Position numbers and translations under genes: made by a program
The notes under the pieces: model-generated
Told to the model about the DNA's origin: nothing
Database searches by the model: none
What the model saw: the letters and a program-made list of their open reading frames with translations, nothing else
Assembly: GCF_947500765.1 (NCBI RefSeq)
Contig: NZ_CANMTH010000008.1
Span: forward strand, 124,001-188,000
Reading direction: 5' to 3'
DNA: 64,000 nucleotides
From: an uncultured Formosa sp.
Lineage (GTDB): Bacteria; Bacteroidota; Bacteroidia; Flavobacteriales; Flavobacteriaceae
Shown here: one piece after another, positions 42,430 through 51,643 of the stretch
How positions within the stretch are numbered: the first letter of the stretch is position 1
Layout of the letters: each line of letters begins with the position of its first letter

Positions 42430-44394
42430 ATGATGTCAGTAAAAACCAAATTCATAACCGTTATATGTTTAATGTTATTTTTTATAACACATGCAACAGA
42501 ATATCATGTGTCTAAAATAGGAAGTGATTTTAATGTAGGAACTAAAGAGGCTCCCTTTAAAACCATTTCTAAAGCAGCAAAAATAGCACTGGCAGGCGAT
42601 GTTATTATTGTTCATGAAGGAGTTTATAGAGAATGGGTAAATCCTTTAAATGGAGGGCTAAATAATAGAAAACGTATAGTTTACAAAGCAGCCAAAAATG
42701 AAGAGGTTTGGATTAAAGGTTCTGAAGTTATAAATACTTGGAAAAAGCATAAAGGTAAAGTTTGGAAAGTTCAATTAGAAAATAAATTTTTTGGAGATTT
42801 TAATCCGTATCAAGAAATTCTTAATGGAGATTGGGTGGTTAATACCTATGGAAGAGATCATCATTTAGGAGAGGTTTATGTAAACGGAAAAGCTTTGTAT
42901 GAAATTGATAGTTTATCAAAAGTGTTTTCAGAAAAACCTCTAGAACGTGCTACAGATACAATTGGTTCTAAATATAAGTGGTACACAGAAAGTAATGATA
43001 AATTTACCACTATCTACGCTAATTTTAACGGCCGTAATCCTAATAAAGAAAACGTTGAAATCAATGTGAGACCAACCGTGTTTTTTCCTGTAAATACGGG
43101 GATAAATTACATTACGGTTAGTGGTTTTAATCTGAGTCAGGCAGCTACACAATGGGCACCGCCTACGGCTGCTCAAGAAGGGTTAATCGGTCCTAATTGG
43201 AGTAAAGGTTGGATTATAGAAAACAACTTAATATCAGATTCTAAATGTTCGGGAATTAGTTTGGGTAAAGAGCGTGCTTCTGGTCAGAATTTATGGCTAT
43301 CCGAAAAAAATAAGCATGGCACACAACGCGAACGAGAAGTTGTTTTTAAAGCATTACAATTGGGGTGGTCTAAAGAGATGATTGGATCTCATATTGTTAG
43401 AAATAATACCATAAAAGATTGTGAACAAGGCGGTATTATTGGGCACTTAGGTTGTGTTTTTAGTGAAATTAGTAATAATCATATCTATAATATTAATGTA
43501 AAGAAACAATGGTTCGGATATGAAATTTCAGGAATTAAACTTCATGCAGCAATAGATGTTGTGATTAAAGATAATTTTATACATGATTGTCACAGAGGGA
43601 TTTGGTTAGATTGGCAGGCTCAAGGTGCACGAGTTTCGGGGAATCTTCTTATAAATAATAATGATAATGAAGATTTATTTATTGAAGTAAATCACGGACC
43701 AATGATTGTTGATAATAATATATTCTTATCAAATAGGTCTATTCTTAACGCATCTCAAGGTACTGCTTTTGTAAATAATTTAATAGGAGGTTATGTACAA
43801 ATGAGAACAGCTACAAACAGGTTTACACATTATCATTTTCCGCATTCTACAGAAGTTATGGGGATGATGTCAGTTATTTTAGGAGACGATCGTTTTTATA
43901 ATAATATTTTAGCTTCAAAAATAGATCGTTTAGGTAAAAGTCAATTTTACGGATTAAATGCTTACAACGATTTCCCAACTCCTGATTTTGAATGGAAATT
44001 TAAGCGTAGTCTTGGGTATTATAATAAACAGAAATTCCCCGTGTTTATAGATGCAAATTTATATTTAAATAAAGCAGAACCTTCAAATATAGAAACTAAT
44101 AGTGTAGTAAATAGAACATTAAAACCAGAGATTTCTTTATCTGAAGAAAGTGATGGTTATTATTTAAATATTACAATAGATAATAGTTTTAATTCAGTAA
44201 AAACGAAAACTGTAAATACAGAATTACTTGGTGTTGCTTTTCAACCCGAAACACCTTTCGAGAATCCAGACGGTACTCCTGTAACGGTTAACAAAGATTA
44301 TTTTGGAAACCAAAGAACAACTAAAACACCATTTGTTGGGCCTTTTAATGAATTAAAATCAGGTAAGAATAAAATTAAAGTGTGGGATAAGTAA
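42430..44394 (+). CDS. GH120 beta-xylosidase (parallel beta-helix)
   Basis: 654 residues with a signal peptide ('FITVICLMLFFITHA'); the second ATG (42433) is an equal start. The whole chain follows the GH120 pattern: 'AGDVIIVHEGVYREWV', 'GDFNPYQEIL', 'HLGEVYVNGKALYE', 'TQWAPPTAAQEGLIGPNWSK' and 'KCSGISLGKE'. From comparison with the characterised GH120 enzyme XylC, the nucleophile is Asp394 in 'IWLDWQAQG' and the acid/base Glu419 in 'LFIEVNHGP'. GH120 enzymes release xylose from xylo-oligosaccharides. The protein is probably periplasmic. Followed after 37 bp by an SGNH esterase, consistent with acetylated xylan use. Confidence 0.85.
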   Translation: MMSVKTKFITVICLMLFFITHATEYHVSKIGSDFNVGTKEAPFKTISKAAKIALAGDVIIVHEGVYREWVNPLNGGLNNRKRIVYKAAKNEEVWIKGSEVINTWKKHKGKVWKVQLENKFFGDFNPYQEILNGDWVVNTYGRDHHLGEVYVNGKALYEIDSLSKVFSEKPLERATDTIGSKYKWYTESNDKFTTIYANFNGRNPNKENVEINVRPTVFFPVNTGINYITVSGFNLSQAATQWAPPTAAQEGLIGPNWSKGWIIENNLISDSKCSGISLGKERASGQNLWLSEKNKHGTQREREVVFKALQLGWSKEMIGSHIVRNNTIKDCEQGGIIGHLGCVFSEISNNHIYNINVKKQWFGYEISGIKLHAAIDVVIKDNFIHDCHRGIWLDWQAQGARVSGNLLINNNDNEDLFIEVNHGPMIVDNNIFLSNRSILNASQGTAFVNNLIGGYVQMRTATNRFTHYHFPHSTEVMGMMSVILGDDRFYNNILASKIDRLGKSQFYGLNAYNDFPTPDFEWKFKRSLGYYNKQKFPVFIDANLYLNKAEPSNIETNSVVNRTLKPEISLSEESDGYYLNITIDNSFNSVKTKTVNTELLGVAFQPETPFENPDGTPVTVNKDYFGNQRTTKTPFVGPFNELKSGKNKIKVWDK

Positions 44395-44431
44395 CAGTTT
44401 TTTTATATGAAAAGCTTAGAATGACATAATT

Positions 44432-45232
44432 ATGAAACGTAAAGAATTTATAAAAGCAATAGGATTAGGAAGCTTAGGGATTTCAGTAATTCCAAACGTT
44501 TTTTCGACTAATTTAAGTGATAAAACTAACGAAGAAACTTGCCGCTTACAATGGAACACGTTATGTGGCAATATTGGAGAAGTCTACAAAACAGATGCCT
44601 TTAAATATGTGCATCCTCAAAAGCAGAAACCTAATGTTTTAATTTATGGCGATTCAATTTCTATTTTATATACTTCGGAAGCGAGAAAACAATTAGCAGA
44701 TAAAGCCACTGTTTTTAGACTCTTTAAAAATGGAGGCTCAAGTCATGATTTTATTCCGAATATGAATACACTTCAAGAGACTATGTTTCAGCCCAATTTA
44801 AAGGAAGGATGGGATTTTAACTGGGATATTATTCATTTTAATGTCGGGTTACACGATTTAAAATATTTAAAAGGAAGAAACTTAAATAAAGATGGAGTAC
44901 AAGTGTCTTCAATTGAAACGTATAAATTAAACTTAACTAATAGTTGTAACTATTTGAAAATTAATTTTCCAAAAACTAAATTAATTTTTGCCACCACAAC
45001 TCCTGTTCCTGCAAATGCAAAAGGCCGATTTGAAGGCGATAGTATACGGTACAACAAGGCAGCATTAGAGGTTCTTGCAAACTATCCAGATATTGTTATA
45101 AACGATTTATACACTTTTACAAAACCTCATTTAGAAGCATGGGCACAAGAACCAGGAAATGTGCATTATAAGGATGTAGGATTTCTTGCTCACGGTAAAG
45201 AAGTTGCTAGAATTATTTCAGAACAATTATAA
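44432..45232 (+). CDS. SGNH/GDSL hydrolase, probable carbohydrate esterase
   Basis: 266 residues. The N-terminus 'MKRKEFIKAIGLGSLGISVI' looks like a Sec or weak Tat signal. The SGNH blocks are present: block I 'VLIYGDSISILY' (Ser75), block II Gly in 'FKNGGSSHDF', block III 'IHFNVGLHDLKYL' (Asn) and block V 'PGNVHYKDVGF' (catalytic Asp/His region). Its position 37 bp after a GH120 xylosidase suggests acetylxylan esterase activity; that is inference from the neighbour. Confidence 0.82.
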   Translation: MKRKEFIKAIGLGSLGISVIPNVFSTNLSDKTNEETCRLQWNTLCGNIGEVYKTDAFKYVHPQKQKPNVLIYGDSISILYTSEARKQLADKATVFRLFKNGGSSHDFIPNMNTLQETMFQPNLKEGWDFNWDIIHFNVGLHDLKYLKGRNLNKDGVQVSSIETYKLNLTNSCNYLKINFPKTKLIFATTTPVPANAKGRFEGDSIRYNKAALEVLANYPDIVINDLYTFTKPHLEAWAQEPGNVHYKDVGFLAHGKEVARIISEQL

Positions 45233-45417
45233 GATGTTTTAATAAAATTTATAAGTAATGCTGTAAATATTTCTGAATGAATGGAGCTCTCACTTGTTCA
45301 TATTCGAGAAGAAGTCTCTTAGGGATAGTAAAGTGTAAGAGGTTTATTATTAGGTGTTTGTAAAAATAATAATAGAAAATTATATGTTGTATAACAATTT
45401 AAAAAACGAAATCTGAA

Positions 45418-46674
45418 ATGAAACTAATTACCAAAATTATATTACTATTGTTAACAACATTTCTCTTTAATTGTTCAACCCCAAAAGACCAATTTCTTGA
45501 AATTAATGGAAAAACAATTGGAATAGACTCAAAATCAATTCTTTTAGTTAAAGCAGGTGAATATTTGGATTCTGATTCAATAATTGAAATACCTATTACA
45601 GATGGAAAATTTTATTATAAAACAACATTAGATTTTCCTGAATCTGTTGAATTGTTCTTGGGAAAAGCAAAAACTCAAGGAGGCAGATATATGCCTTTAT
45701 TTTTGAATAATGAAAAAATTGATTTAACAATATACTCTGAAGAAGAATTTGACAAAAACCAAGTTGTAGGTGGTAAACTAAATTCTGAATATAAAAAGTA
45801 TAAAGAAAATTATGATAATACATTTAACTCAAGAATAAAACCTTTACAAGACAGCCTAAGTTTACTATTTGAAAATGACCAATATTATAGTGAAAAGGTG
45901 AAATTACTTTATGCTGAATTAAGAAAAACTAATAGCCATGATGAAAAAATTATTATCTATGAAAAGATAGGTAATTTAAAAGATTTAAATCAATATTTAA
46001 GCCCAAAAGCAGAACGTATAAATAATAAATTAAAGCCAATTTACGAGGAACAGAAAAAATTTCAGCAAGCATACATAGAAAATAATCCCTCTATTGTATC
46101 CTATTCATTCTTTATAAAAGACCTGATGTACAATAAAGAGAATATGGATATTAATTTGGCTAAAAATAATCTGCAGATACTTTCAAAAGGAAACCCTAAT
46201 CATCCTTACAATGAATTGGCTTCGAAGTTAACAGATGCAATTGAAAATATACAAGTCGGAAAAAAATATACAGATTTTTCAGCACCAGATTTAAAAGGTA
46301 ATGAAATCAAACTTTCCGATAAAATTGATGGAAAAATAGCATTGTTAGATTTGTGGGCAACTTGGTGTGGACCATGTATAGCAAGAAGCAGAACGATGAT
46401 TCCACTTTATAATGAGTTTAAAAACAAAGGTTTTACCATTATTGGAGTTGCAGGAGAACGAAAAAATACGGATAGATTGGTTAAGTTTTTTGAAAAAGAA
46501 GAATGGCCTTGGTTAAATTTAGTAGAACTTGACAAACAAAATAATATATGGCAACAATATAATGTAGATGGAGGAGGAGGTGGAATGTTTTTAATTGACG
46601 AAAACGGACTGATTTTAGCTAAAGACCCGACTGCAGAAGATGTTAGAAATAAATTAGAGTCTCTTCTAAATTAA
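45418..46674 (+). CDS. TlpA-like thioredoxin lipoprotein with DUF4369-type N-domain
   Basis: 418 residues. Lipoprotein signal 'LLLLTTFLFNCSTPK'. A beta-rich N-terminal domain (about 25-130, DUF4369-like), a coiled helical linker (130-270), and a C-terminal thioredoxin domain with the redox motif WCGPC at Cys317/Cys320 ('DLWATWCGPCIARSR') and the cis-Pro region 'GGGGGMFLID'. It should act as a periplasmic thiol reductant or oxidant. The flanking 180 bp on the left and 80 bp on the right contain no genes and carry short inverted motifs (TGTTGTATAACA at 45385, TAGCAAAC at 46681). Monocistronic, possibly an acquired cassette. Confidence 0.87.
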   Translation: MKLITKIILLLLTTFLFNCSTPKDQFLEINGKTIGIDSKSILLVKAGEYLDSDSIIEIPITDGKFYYKTTLDFPESVELFLGKAKTQGGRYMPLFLNNEKIDLTIYSEEEFDKNQVVGGKLNSEYKKYKENYDNTFNSRIKPLQDSLSLLFENDQYYSEKVKLLYAELRKTNSHDEKIIIYEKIGNLKDLNQYLSPKAERINNKLKPIYEEQKKFQQAYIENNPSIVSYSFFIKDLMYNKENMDINLAKNNLQILSKGNPNHPYNELASKLTDAIENIQVGKKYTDFSAPDLKGNEIKLSDKIDGKIALLDLWATWCGPCIARSRTMIPLYNEFKNKGFTIIGVAGERKNTDRLVKFFEKEEWPWLNLVELDKQNNIWQQYNVDGGGGGMFLIDENGLILAKDPTAEDVRNKLESLLN

Positions 46675-46754
46675 AAAACTTAGCAAACAAGTCTAAAATA
46701 ATGCTTAACGTATTACTTAATTAAGGATGATGAACTGTTCTTCTTACGTAAAAG

Positions 46755-47933
46755 TTATACTTTACTACAAACTATCATAATTTTATTAGAATTTATATCT
46801 GTGGTAAAAAACAAATATATACCGCCACCATCTTTAATTTTAAATGTTTTTCTGATTTTAGATACGGGGTCAGGAAAATTCCTTGTTGTAATATTGGCTT
46901 TATCTATGCGTTCCTTTTGAATGGTTTTTTTATGGTAAGGAATTATTTTTTCAATTTTAAATACACGTCCAGGAAAATTTATTTCTTTTTCAGAAGTATA
47001 TAAATGCGAATGTTTATGGAGTTTAAATAGGTCTAATTGGTGTGCTATAGAATTAAAAGCACCAGCTTTCATTACAGCCGAATTAGGTTCGTAAAGATAG
47101 TTTAATGGTTCTCGATAGGTTGTATTTAAAGTGCTTTCTAAATCTAAAGGAAAACTAAAAGTTTCTATGCCTGTTTTTGTAATATTGGCTGTATGTATAG
47201 TAAAAGAGTTGGTAGACTTAGGTGTTAATACCCAAAGCAGTTCTTTTACTTCATTATGTAGTGCAATTACATGTAATGTTTTAACGAATTTTAGTTCTTG
47301 AACACCTATTGAGATATCTAATAACGGAGACGTTTTAACTAAAACGTGTTTACCACGTTTAAAGAGTAAATCTAAATGTTCGGGAACATTAGGAAGGCAA
47401 TCGTTTAAAAAAAAGACTTTGCCTTTACTATCGTTTCTACGAGAAGGATCTACATAAATCCAATCGAAAGACTGTGATGTGTTTCTTAAATATAAAATAC
47501 CATCTTCACTAATATTTTTAATATTATTAACGTGTAACTGTCTAAAATTATGTGCTACTTTTTCGCTTAATTCGGTATTAATTTCGCAGTGAGTAACTTG
47601 TTTAAACTGTTTAGAAAACGCAAAACAATCTACACCAAAACCACCAGTAATATCAATAATAGAATCACCAGAAATTAAAGATGCTTTATAGTTAGCAGTC
47701 TGTTCTGAAGATGTTTGTTCTATATTTAATTTATTAGGATAATAAATATTTGGAGTTTTGTACCACGTTTTTAATTTGGTAACACAGCGGTTTTTAGCTT
47801 CAATTTGTTCAACAATATCTCGTGTTTCAACACCATTAAAAGACGTGCCTTTTAATAAAATTGCTGTGGGATCTGAATTTAAATTAGCTGTTATAAAATT
47901 CTGAATTTCAGTATTTAAAATAAGTGTGTTCAA
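46755..47933 (-). CDS. THUMP-like class I SAM-dependent methyltransferase
   Basis: 392 residues. The SAM-binding motif is 'SIIDITGGFGVDCFAFSKQF', with the adjacent acid in 'VTHCEINTELSEKVAHNF' and the catalytic-type 'DWIYVDPSRR' (DPP-like motif IV). The N-terminal 90 and C-terminal 100 residues ('INFPGRVFKIEKIIPY', 'KTFKIKDGGGIYLFFTT') match the THUMP-like family common in Bacteroidota. An RNA substrate is likely, by family. Last gene of the tsaD operon. Confidence 0.85.
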   Translation of the reverse strand: MNTLILNTEIQNFITANLNSDPTAILLKGTSFNGVETRDIVEQIEAKNRCVTKLKTWYKTPNIYYPNKLNIEQTSSEQTANYKASLISGDSIIDITGGFGVDCFAFSKQFKQVTHCEINTELSEKVAHNFRQLHVNNIKNISEDGILYLRNTSQSFDWIYVDPSRRNDSKGKVFFLNDCLPNVPEHLDLLFKRGKHVLVKTSPLLDISIGVQELKFVKTLHVIALHNEVKELLWVLTPKSTNSFTIHTANITKTGIETFSFPLDLESTLNTTYREPLNYLYEPNSAVMKAGAFNSIAHQLDLFKLHKHSHLYTSEKEINFPGRVFKIEKIIPYHKKTIQKERIDKANITTRNFPDPVSKIRKTFKIKDGGGIYLFFTTDINSNKIMIVCSKV

Positions 47934-47939
47934 TAAAAA

Positions 47940-49025
47940 CTAGAGGTCTTTAGTTAAGTGTTTAACAATTTCGTTTTCAGAAAGGAATTCTTTAAGAATA
48001 ACTTTTAGAGCAGTATATGCAGGAACGGCGATAACCATACCTATAATTCCGAAGAGGATTCCTGTAATAATAATGATTAAAAATATTTCTAGCGGATGTG
48101 ATTTTACACTTCTGGAGAATATAATTGGCTGGCTAAAAAAGTTATCTATTAACTGGGCAAAGCAGAACCCGATAAGTACATAAATTGTGGTAGGTAAGGT
48201 CACACTAAAGTCGTTATGCATGTTGCTAGAAAGTGTTAGCGCAATCATTAAAACAGCACTAATTAAAGGGCCTATATATGGGATTAAATTTAATAATGCA
48301 CATAAAAAAGCAATAACTATAGAGTTTTTAATTCCGAAAACAGACAATACTATGGCATAAATAACAAACAAGATTAAGATTTGAATTAATAATCCTAAGA
48401 AGTATCTAGAAAGTAAATGTTTTATAGAATAAATTGATTTTTTAACGCGATGCTTTTTAGTTTCAGGAATAATCACCATAAAGCTGTTTTCTAATAGTTT
48501 TCTGTCTTTTAGGAAGAAAAAAGAGATGAATAATACCGAGAAAAAAGCAATACTAAAAGTTCCAAATCCGCTTAATAATGAGTTTAAAAATTCGGGTATA
48601 GCTGAGTAATTAATTTTAGATAGTAAGTGATAGTCTTCTAAAGAATCTTCTAAATAGATATGCTTACCTTCTAAATAATGAGCTACTTCTATGTAAACAT
48701 TATTAAAATTACCTTGAAGTTTTTCAATATTTAAAAGCGATAAATTATGTCCTTGTTCTATTACTAAAGGTATAAAAAGCAGTATCAATCCAAACAAGGA
48801 GCCAACAATTAAAAACATGGCAAGAACCACAGAAAATGAATCGTTGAATTTAAAACGGTTTCTAAAAAGTTGCACTAAAGGCGATCCTGTTAATGAAATT
48901 ACAGCAGAAATGACGATATACACAATTACAGATTGTATTTGGTAAAGAAAGTATACAAAAAGGGCAATCAGAACTAAAGTAAAGATTGCTCTTAAAATGC
49001 CGTTTGCTATGGTTTTAGAATTCAT
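47940..49025 (-). CDS. AI-2E family transporter
   Basis: 361 residues with about eight membrane spans, including the duplicated N-terminal helical pair ('SVIVYIVISAVISLTGSPLV', seen as residues 28-50) and the C-terminal 'QPIIFSRSVKSHPLEIFLII' and 'GMVIAVPAYTALKVI' motifs of the AI-2E/PerM superfamily. Substrates in this family are varied (autoinducer-2, Na+/H+). Six bases from the THUMP-like gene. Confidence 0.9.
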   Translation of the reverse strand: MNSKTIANGILRAIFTLVLIALFVYFLYQIQSVIVYIVISAVISLTGSPLVQLFRNRFKFNDSFSVVLAMFLIVGSLFGLILLFIPLVIEQGHNLSLLNIEKLQGNFNNVYIEVAHYLEGKHIYLEDSLEDYHLLSKINYSAIPEFLNSLLSGFGTFSIAFFSVLFISFFFLKDRKLLENSFMVIIPETKKHRVKKSIYSIKHLLSRYFLGLLIQILILFVIYAIVLSVFGIKNSIVIAFLCALLNLIPYIGPLISAVLMIALTLSSNMHNDFSVTLPTTIYVLIGFCFAQLIDNFFSQPIIFSRSVKSHPLEIFLIIIITGILFGIIGMVIAVPAYTALKVILKEFLSENEIVKHLTKDL

Positions 49026-49046
49026 ATAGCAAATATATATAAACGT

Positions 49047-49550
49047 TTAAAGACTTTGTTTGGTTATTTCGTATAAAATAATATTAGTTGCTTGAACCAC
49101 ATTCATACTACTATTTTGTCCAAACATATCGATGTGAATAACCATGTCCGATTGTTTTAATAGTGTTTCTGAAACTCCAAAATTTTCGTCGCCAATAAGA
49201 ATCGCAATAGGTTGTGAGGTAGAAAAAGTGGCTTCACGAAGTGATATACTAGTATCTGTAATTTCTAAAGCAATAATTTGATAGCCTTCAGATTTTAAAC
49301 GAGTAATAACTTCATCTGTGTTTTCCTTGACTTCAAAAGGGACTACTTTTTCTGTAGCACGAGACGTTTTAGTCATTTTTCGACCAAGCGGAATATAACT
49401 ACCACAAAGTATTAATTTTTCTACACCAAATGCATCAGCAATTCTAAATAAACTTCCAATATTAGGCGCATTGGCTACATTATCACAAACTAAAGTTATA
49501 GGAAATGTTTTTTTGTTGAAATGTGTATTGTAGTGATTAAGCTGAGCCAT
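49047..49550 (-). CDS. TrmH-family RNA 2'-O-methyltransferase
   Basis: 167 residues. SPOUT-fold motifs: 'VCDNVANAPNIGSLFRIADAFG' (motif 1, with the catalytic Arg), 'IAILIGDENFGVSE' (motif 2) and 'DMFGQNSSMNVVQATNIIL' (motif 3, the knot). It probably methylates a tRNA or rRNA ribose; the target base is not evident. Part of the tsaD-rsmE operon. Confidence 0.9.
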   Translation of the reverse strand: MAQLNHYNTHFNKKTFPITLVCDNVANAPNIGSLFRIADAFGVEKLILCGSYIPLGRKMTKTSRATEKVVPFEVKENTDEVITRLKSEGYQIIALEITDTSISLREATFSTSQPIAILIGDENFGVSETLLKQSDMVIHIDMFGQNSSMNVVQATNIILYEITKQSL

Positions 49551-49557
49551 TTAAATT

Positions 49558-50199
49558 TTAATGATTGAAAACGTAATATATAATATTTGCACCCATTTTT
49601 AGTGCTTTTTCTCTAACTTCTTCGGGATCGTTATATATTTCAGGATCTTCCCAACCATTTCCTAAATCACTTTCGTAGGTAAAAAGTACAATCATGCGGC
49701 CTTCATAAAAAAGAGCAAATGCTTGTGGGCGTTTGCCATCGTGTTCATGAATTTTAGGCAAGCCTTCAGGGAATTGATTTGGTTTCTGAAAAATCTCGTG
49801 AGATGTAGGTAACTCTACTAATTCTTGTTCAGGAAAAACCTCTTTTAGTGCTTTTGTAATGTAAGGTTTAAGTCCGTAATTGTCATCTACATGAAGAAAA
49901 CCACCAGATATTAAGTAGTTTTTTAAATTGATTTTATCGTTATCATCAAAAAAAACATTTCCATGCCCAGTCATATGCACAAAAGGATATCGAAATAAAT
50001 CGGGGCTTGCTGTTTCTACACTTACAACTTCTGTGTTTATTCTTGTATTTATATGTGCATTACAATATTTTACTAAGTTAGGTAGCGAGGTCGGGTTACC
50101 ATACCAATCGCCACCACCTTTATATTGTAAAACGGCCACATCTTGTGCCGAAACACTAGAGGTAATCATAATTAAGGTAAGTGCCCAGTACCACTTCAT
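49558..50199 (-). CDS. DUF4159 domain-containing exported protein
   Basis: 213 residues with a signal peptide ('TLIMITSSVSAQ'). The domain includes 'VVSVETASPDLFRYPFVHMTGHGNVFF' (seen as residues 60-85), 'LKNYLISGGFLHVDDNYGLK' and 'FALFYEGRMIVLFTYESDLG', which are the DUF4159 hallmarks and resemble a glutamine-amidotransferase-like fold without the catalytic Cys. Function unknown. In operon with rsmE (8-bp gap). Confidence 0.88.
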   Translation of the reverse strand: MKWYWALTLIMITSSVSAQDVAVLQYKGGGDWYGNPTSLPNLVKYCNAHINTRINTEVVSVETASPDLFRYPFVHMTGHGNVFFDDNDKINLKNYLISGGFLHVDDNYGLKPYITKALKEVFPEQELVELPTSHEIFQKPNQFPEGLPKIHEHDGKRPQAFALFYEGRMIVLFTYESDLGNGWEDPEIYNDPEEVREKALKMGANIIYYVFNH

Positions 50200-50207
50200 A
50201 AATACTT

Positions 50208-50912
50208 TTATTCGTTAATTAAGGCTGCTGTATGGCAAGCTACAATAGCAGCTGTTTCTGTTCGTAATCTTGTGTGTCCCAAAGTTACAGGAATGAAATT
50301 GTTTTTAAGCGCCAATTCAATTTCTTTTATACTAAAATCACCTTCAGGGCCAATTAATATAGTAAGATCTGTTTTTGGTTTTATAAGTTGCTTTAACGAT
50401 CTTTTATCTGTTTCTTCGCAATGTGCAATAAAACAATCGCCTGTTTGTTGCTTAGTTATAAAGGTTTTAAAAGGAATAGGTGCGTTTAAAATAGGCAAAT
50501 AATAATGTAAAGATTGTTTCATGGCTGCCTGTAAAATCTTCTCATAACGATCTAATTTTACAACTTTACGTTCGCTATGGTCGCAAATAATAGGCGTAAT
50601 ACTATCGATACCTATTTCGGTTGCTTTTTCAAGAAACCATTCGTAACGATCGTTCATTTTAGTAGGTGCAACTACTAAATGTATGTTATAATCTCTTGCC
50701 TTTTGAAATGTTTTTTCTGTAATTGTAGCTAAGCAATTTTTAATATCGGCTAAATTTAATTCAGCCGTAAACAACCATCCTTTTCCGTTAGTCACGAAAA
50801 CAGTATCTCCATTACTTTTTCTTAACACTTTTACAATATGTCTGCTTTCTTCTCTAGAAAAAGCAAGTTGCGCTGTGTTTTCGGTAATATCTGGGTTGTA
50901 AAATAGTTGCAT
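50208..50912 (-). CDS. rsmE: 16S rRNA (uracil-1498-N3)-methyltransferase
   Basis: 234 residues. An N-terminal PUA-like domain (residues 1-70, 'SREESRHIVKVLRKSNGD') and a C-terminal SPOUT domain: 'IHLVVAPTKMNDRYEWFLEK', 'LTILIGPEGDFSIKEIELAL' and 'LGHTRLRTETAAIVACHTAA'. RsmE methylates U1498 of 16S rRNA in the 30S subunit. Three bases separate it from the parvulin gene. Confidence 0.95.
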   Translation of the reverse strand: MQLFYNPDITENTAQLAFSREESRHIVKVLRKSNGDTVFVTNGKGWLFTAELNLADIKNCLATITEKTFQKARDYNIHLVVAPTKMNDRYEWFLEKATEIGIDSITPIICDHSERKVVKLDRYEKILQAAMKQSLHYYLPILNAPIPFKTFITKQQTGDCFIAHCEETDKRSLKQLIKPKTDLTILIGPEGDFSIKEIELALKNNFIPVTLGHTRLRTETAAIVACHTAALINE

Positions 50913-50915
50913 AGT

Positions 50916-51557
50916 TTAAAGGTCTTCGGTTATTTTTAAAACCTTGATTTCCTCAATAGGTTTTGGCTCTTCCGTTTTTAAAATAATGTAATGCCAATTC
51001 TTCTCTGGAATATCTACAGTAAATAATTTATTTAAATAATGATTTTTGTTATTTCTAATCAATTCATCTTCTACTTCTACAGGCATTTTTCCATCAATAA
51101 ACCAACCCGTATCACCACCTCGAGATGCATTTGCATCCATAGAGTAACGTTTAATTAAACTAGCAAAATCCATACCCTGATTATATTTAGAATAAATGGT
51201 CTGTTTTAATCGTTTTAAATCGGATTCGTTTAAATTGTCACTGTTTATAAAGATATAACTTGCACGATAATATATTGTTTCCGTTTTATCTATAATCTTA
51301 TAAGTGGTTTTACTATATTCATTTTCATACACTTTAGAATAACCAATAGAGGTATCAAAAAGTTCTTTTGCTAAGGTTGTATTGTGTTTTTCTTTATTAA
51401 AAACAAAAAATTTACCTTTAAGTTTTTTGTGTGCTTTAATAAAAGCTTTGGCTTGTTCTTCTGATGTAATATTTTCTAATGGGCCTTTAAAAGATTTTTG
51501 GGCATAACATATAACAGAGCACATTATGGCTCCTGTTAAAAGTAGATTTTTTAACAT
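50916..51557 (-). CDS. Parvulin-type peptidyl-prolyl isomerase, periplasmic
   Basis: 213 residues with a signal peptide ('TGAIMCSVICYAQ'). A parvulin/rotamase domain spans about residues 95-190 ('RASYIFINSDNLNESDLKRL', 'MDFASLIKRYSMDANASRGG', 'DTGWFIDGKMP'). The first 90 residues form a helical chaperone-like part, as in small SurA-type or PpiC-type proteins. It probably helps fold outer-membrane proteins. Confidence 0.88.
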   Translation of the reverse strand: MLKNLLLTGAIMCSVICYAQKSFKGPLENITSEEQAKAFIKAHKKLKGKFFVFNKEKHNTTLAKELFDTSIGYSKVYENEYSKTTYKIIDKTETIYYRASYIFINSDNLNESDLKRLKQTIYSKYNQGMDFASLIKRYSMDANASRGGDTGWFIDGKMPVEVEDELIRNNKNHYLNKLFTVDIPEKNWHYIILKTEEPKPIEEIKVLKITEDL

Positions 51558-51643
51558 AAAGTAGGTAAATAATTTGGGGTTAAGTATAACTTTAATTTGG
51601 ACTGCAATTATACTACATTTTTGTTGAAAAATGGGTGCTTTTC

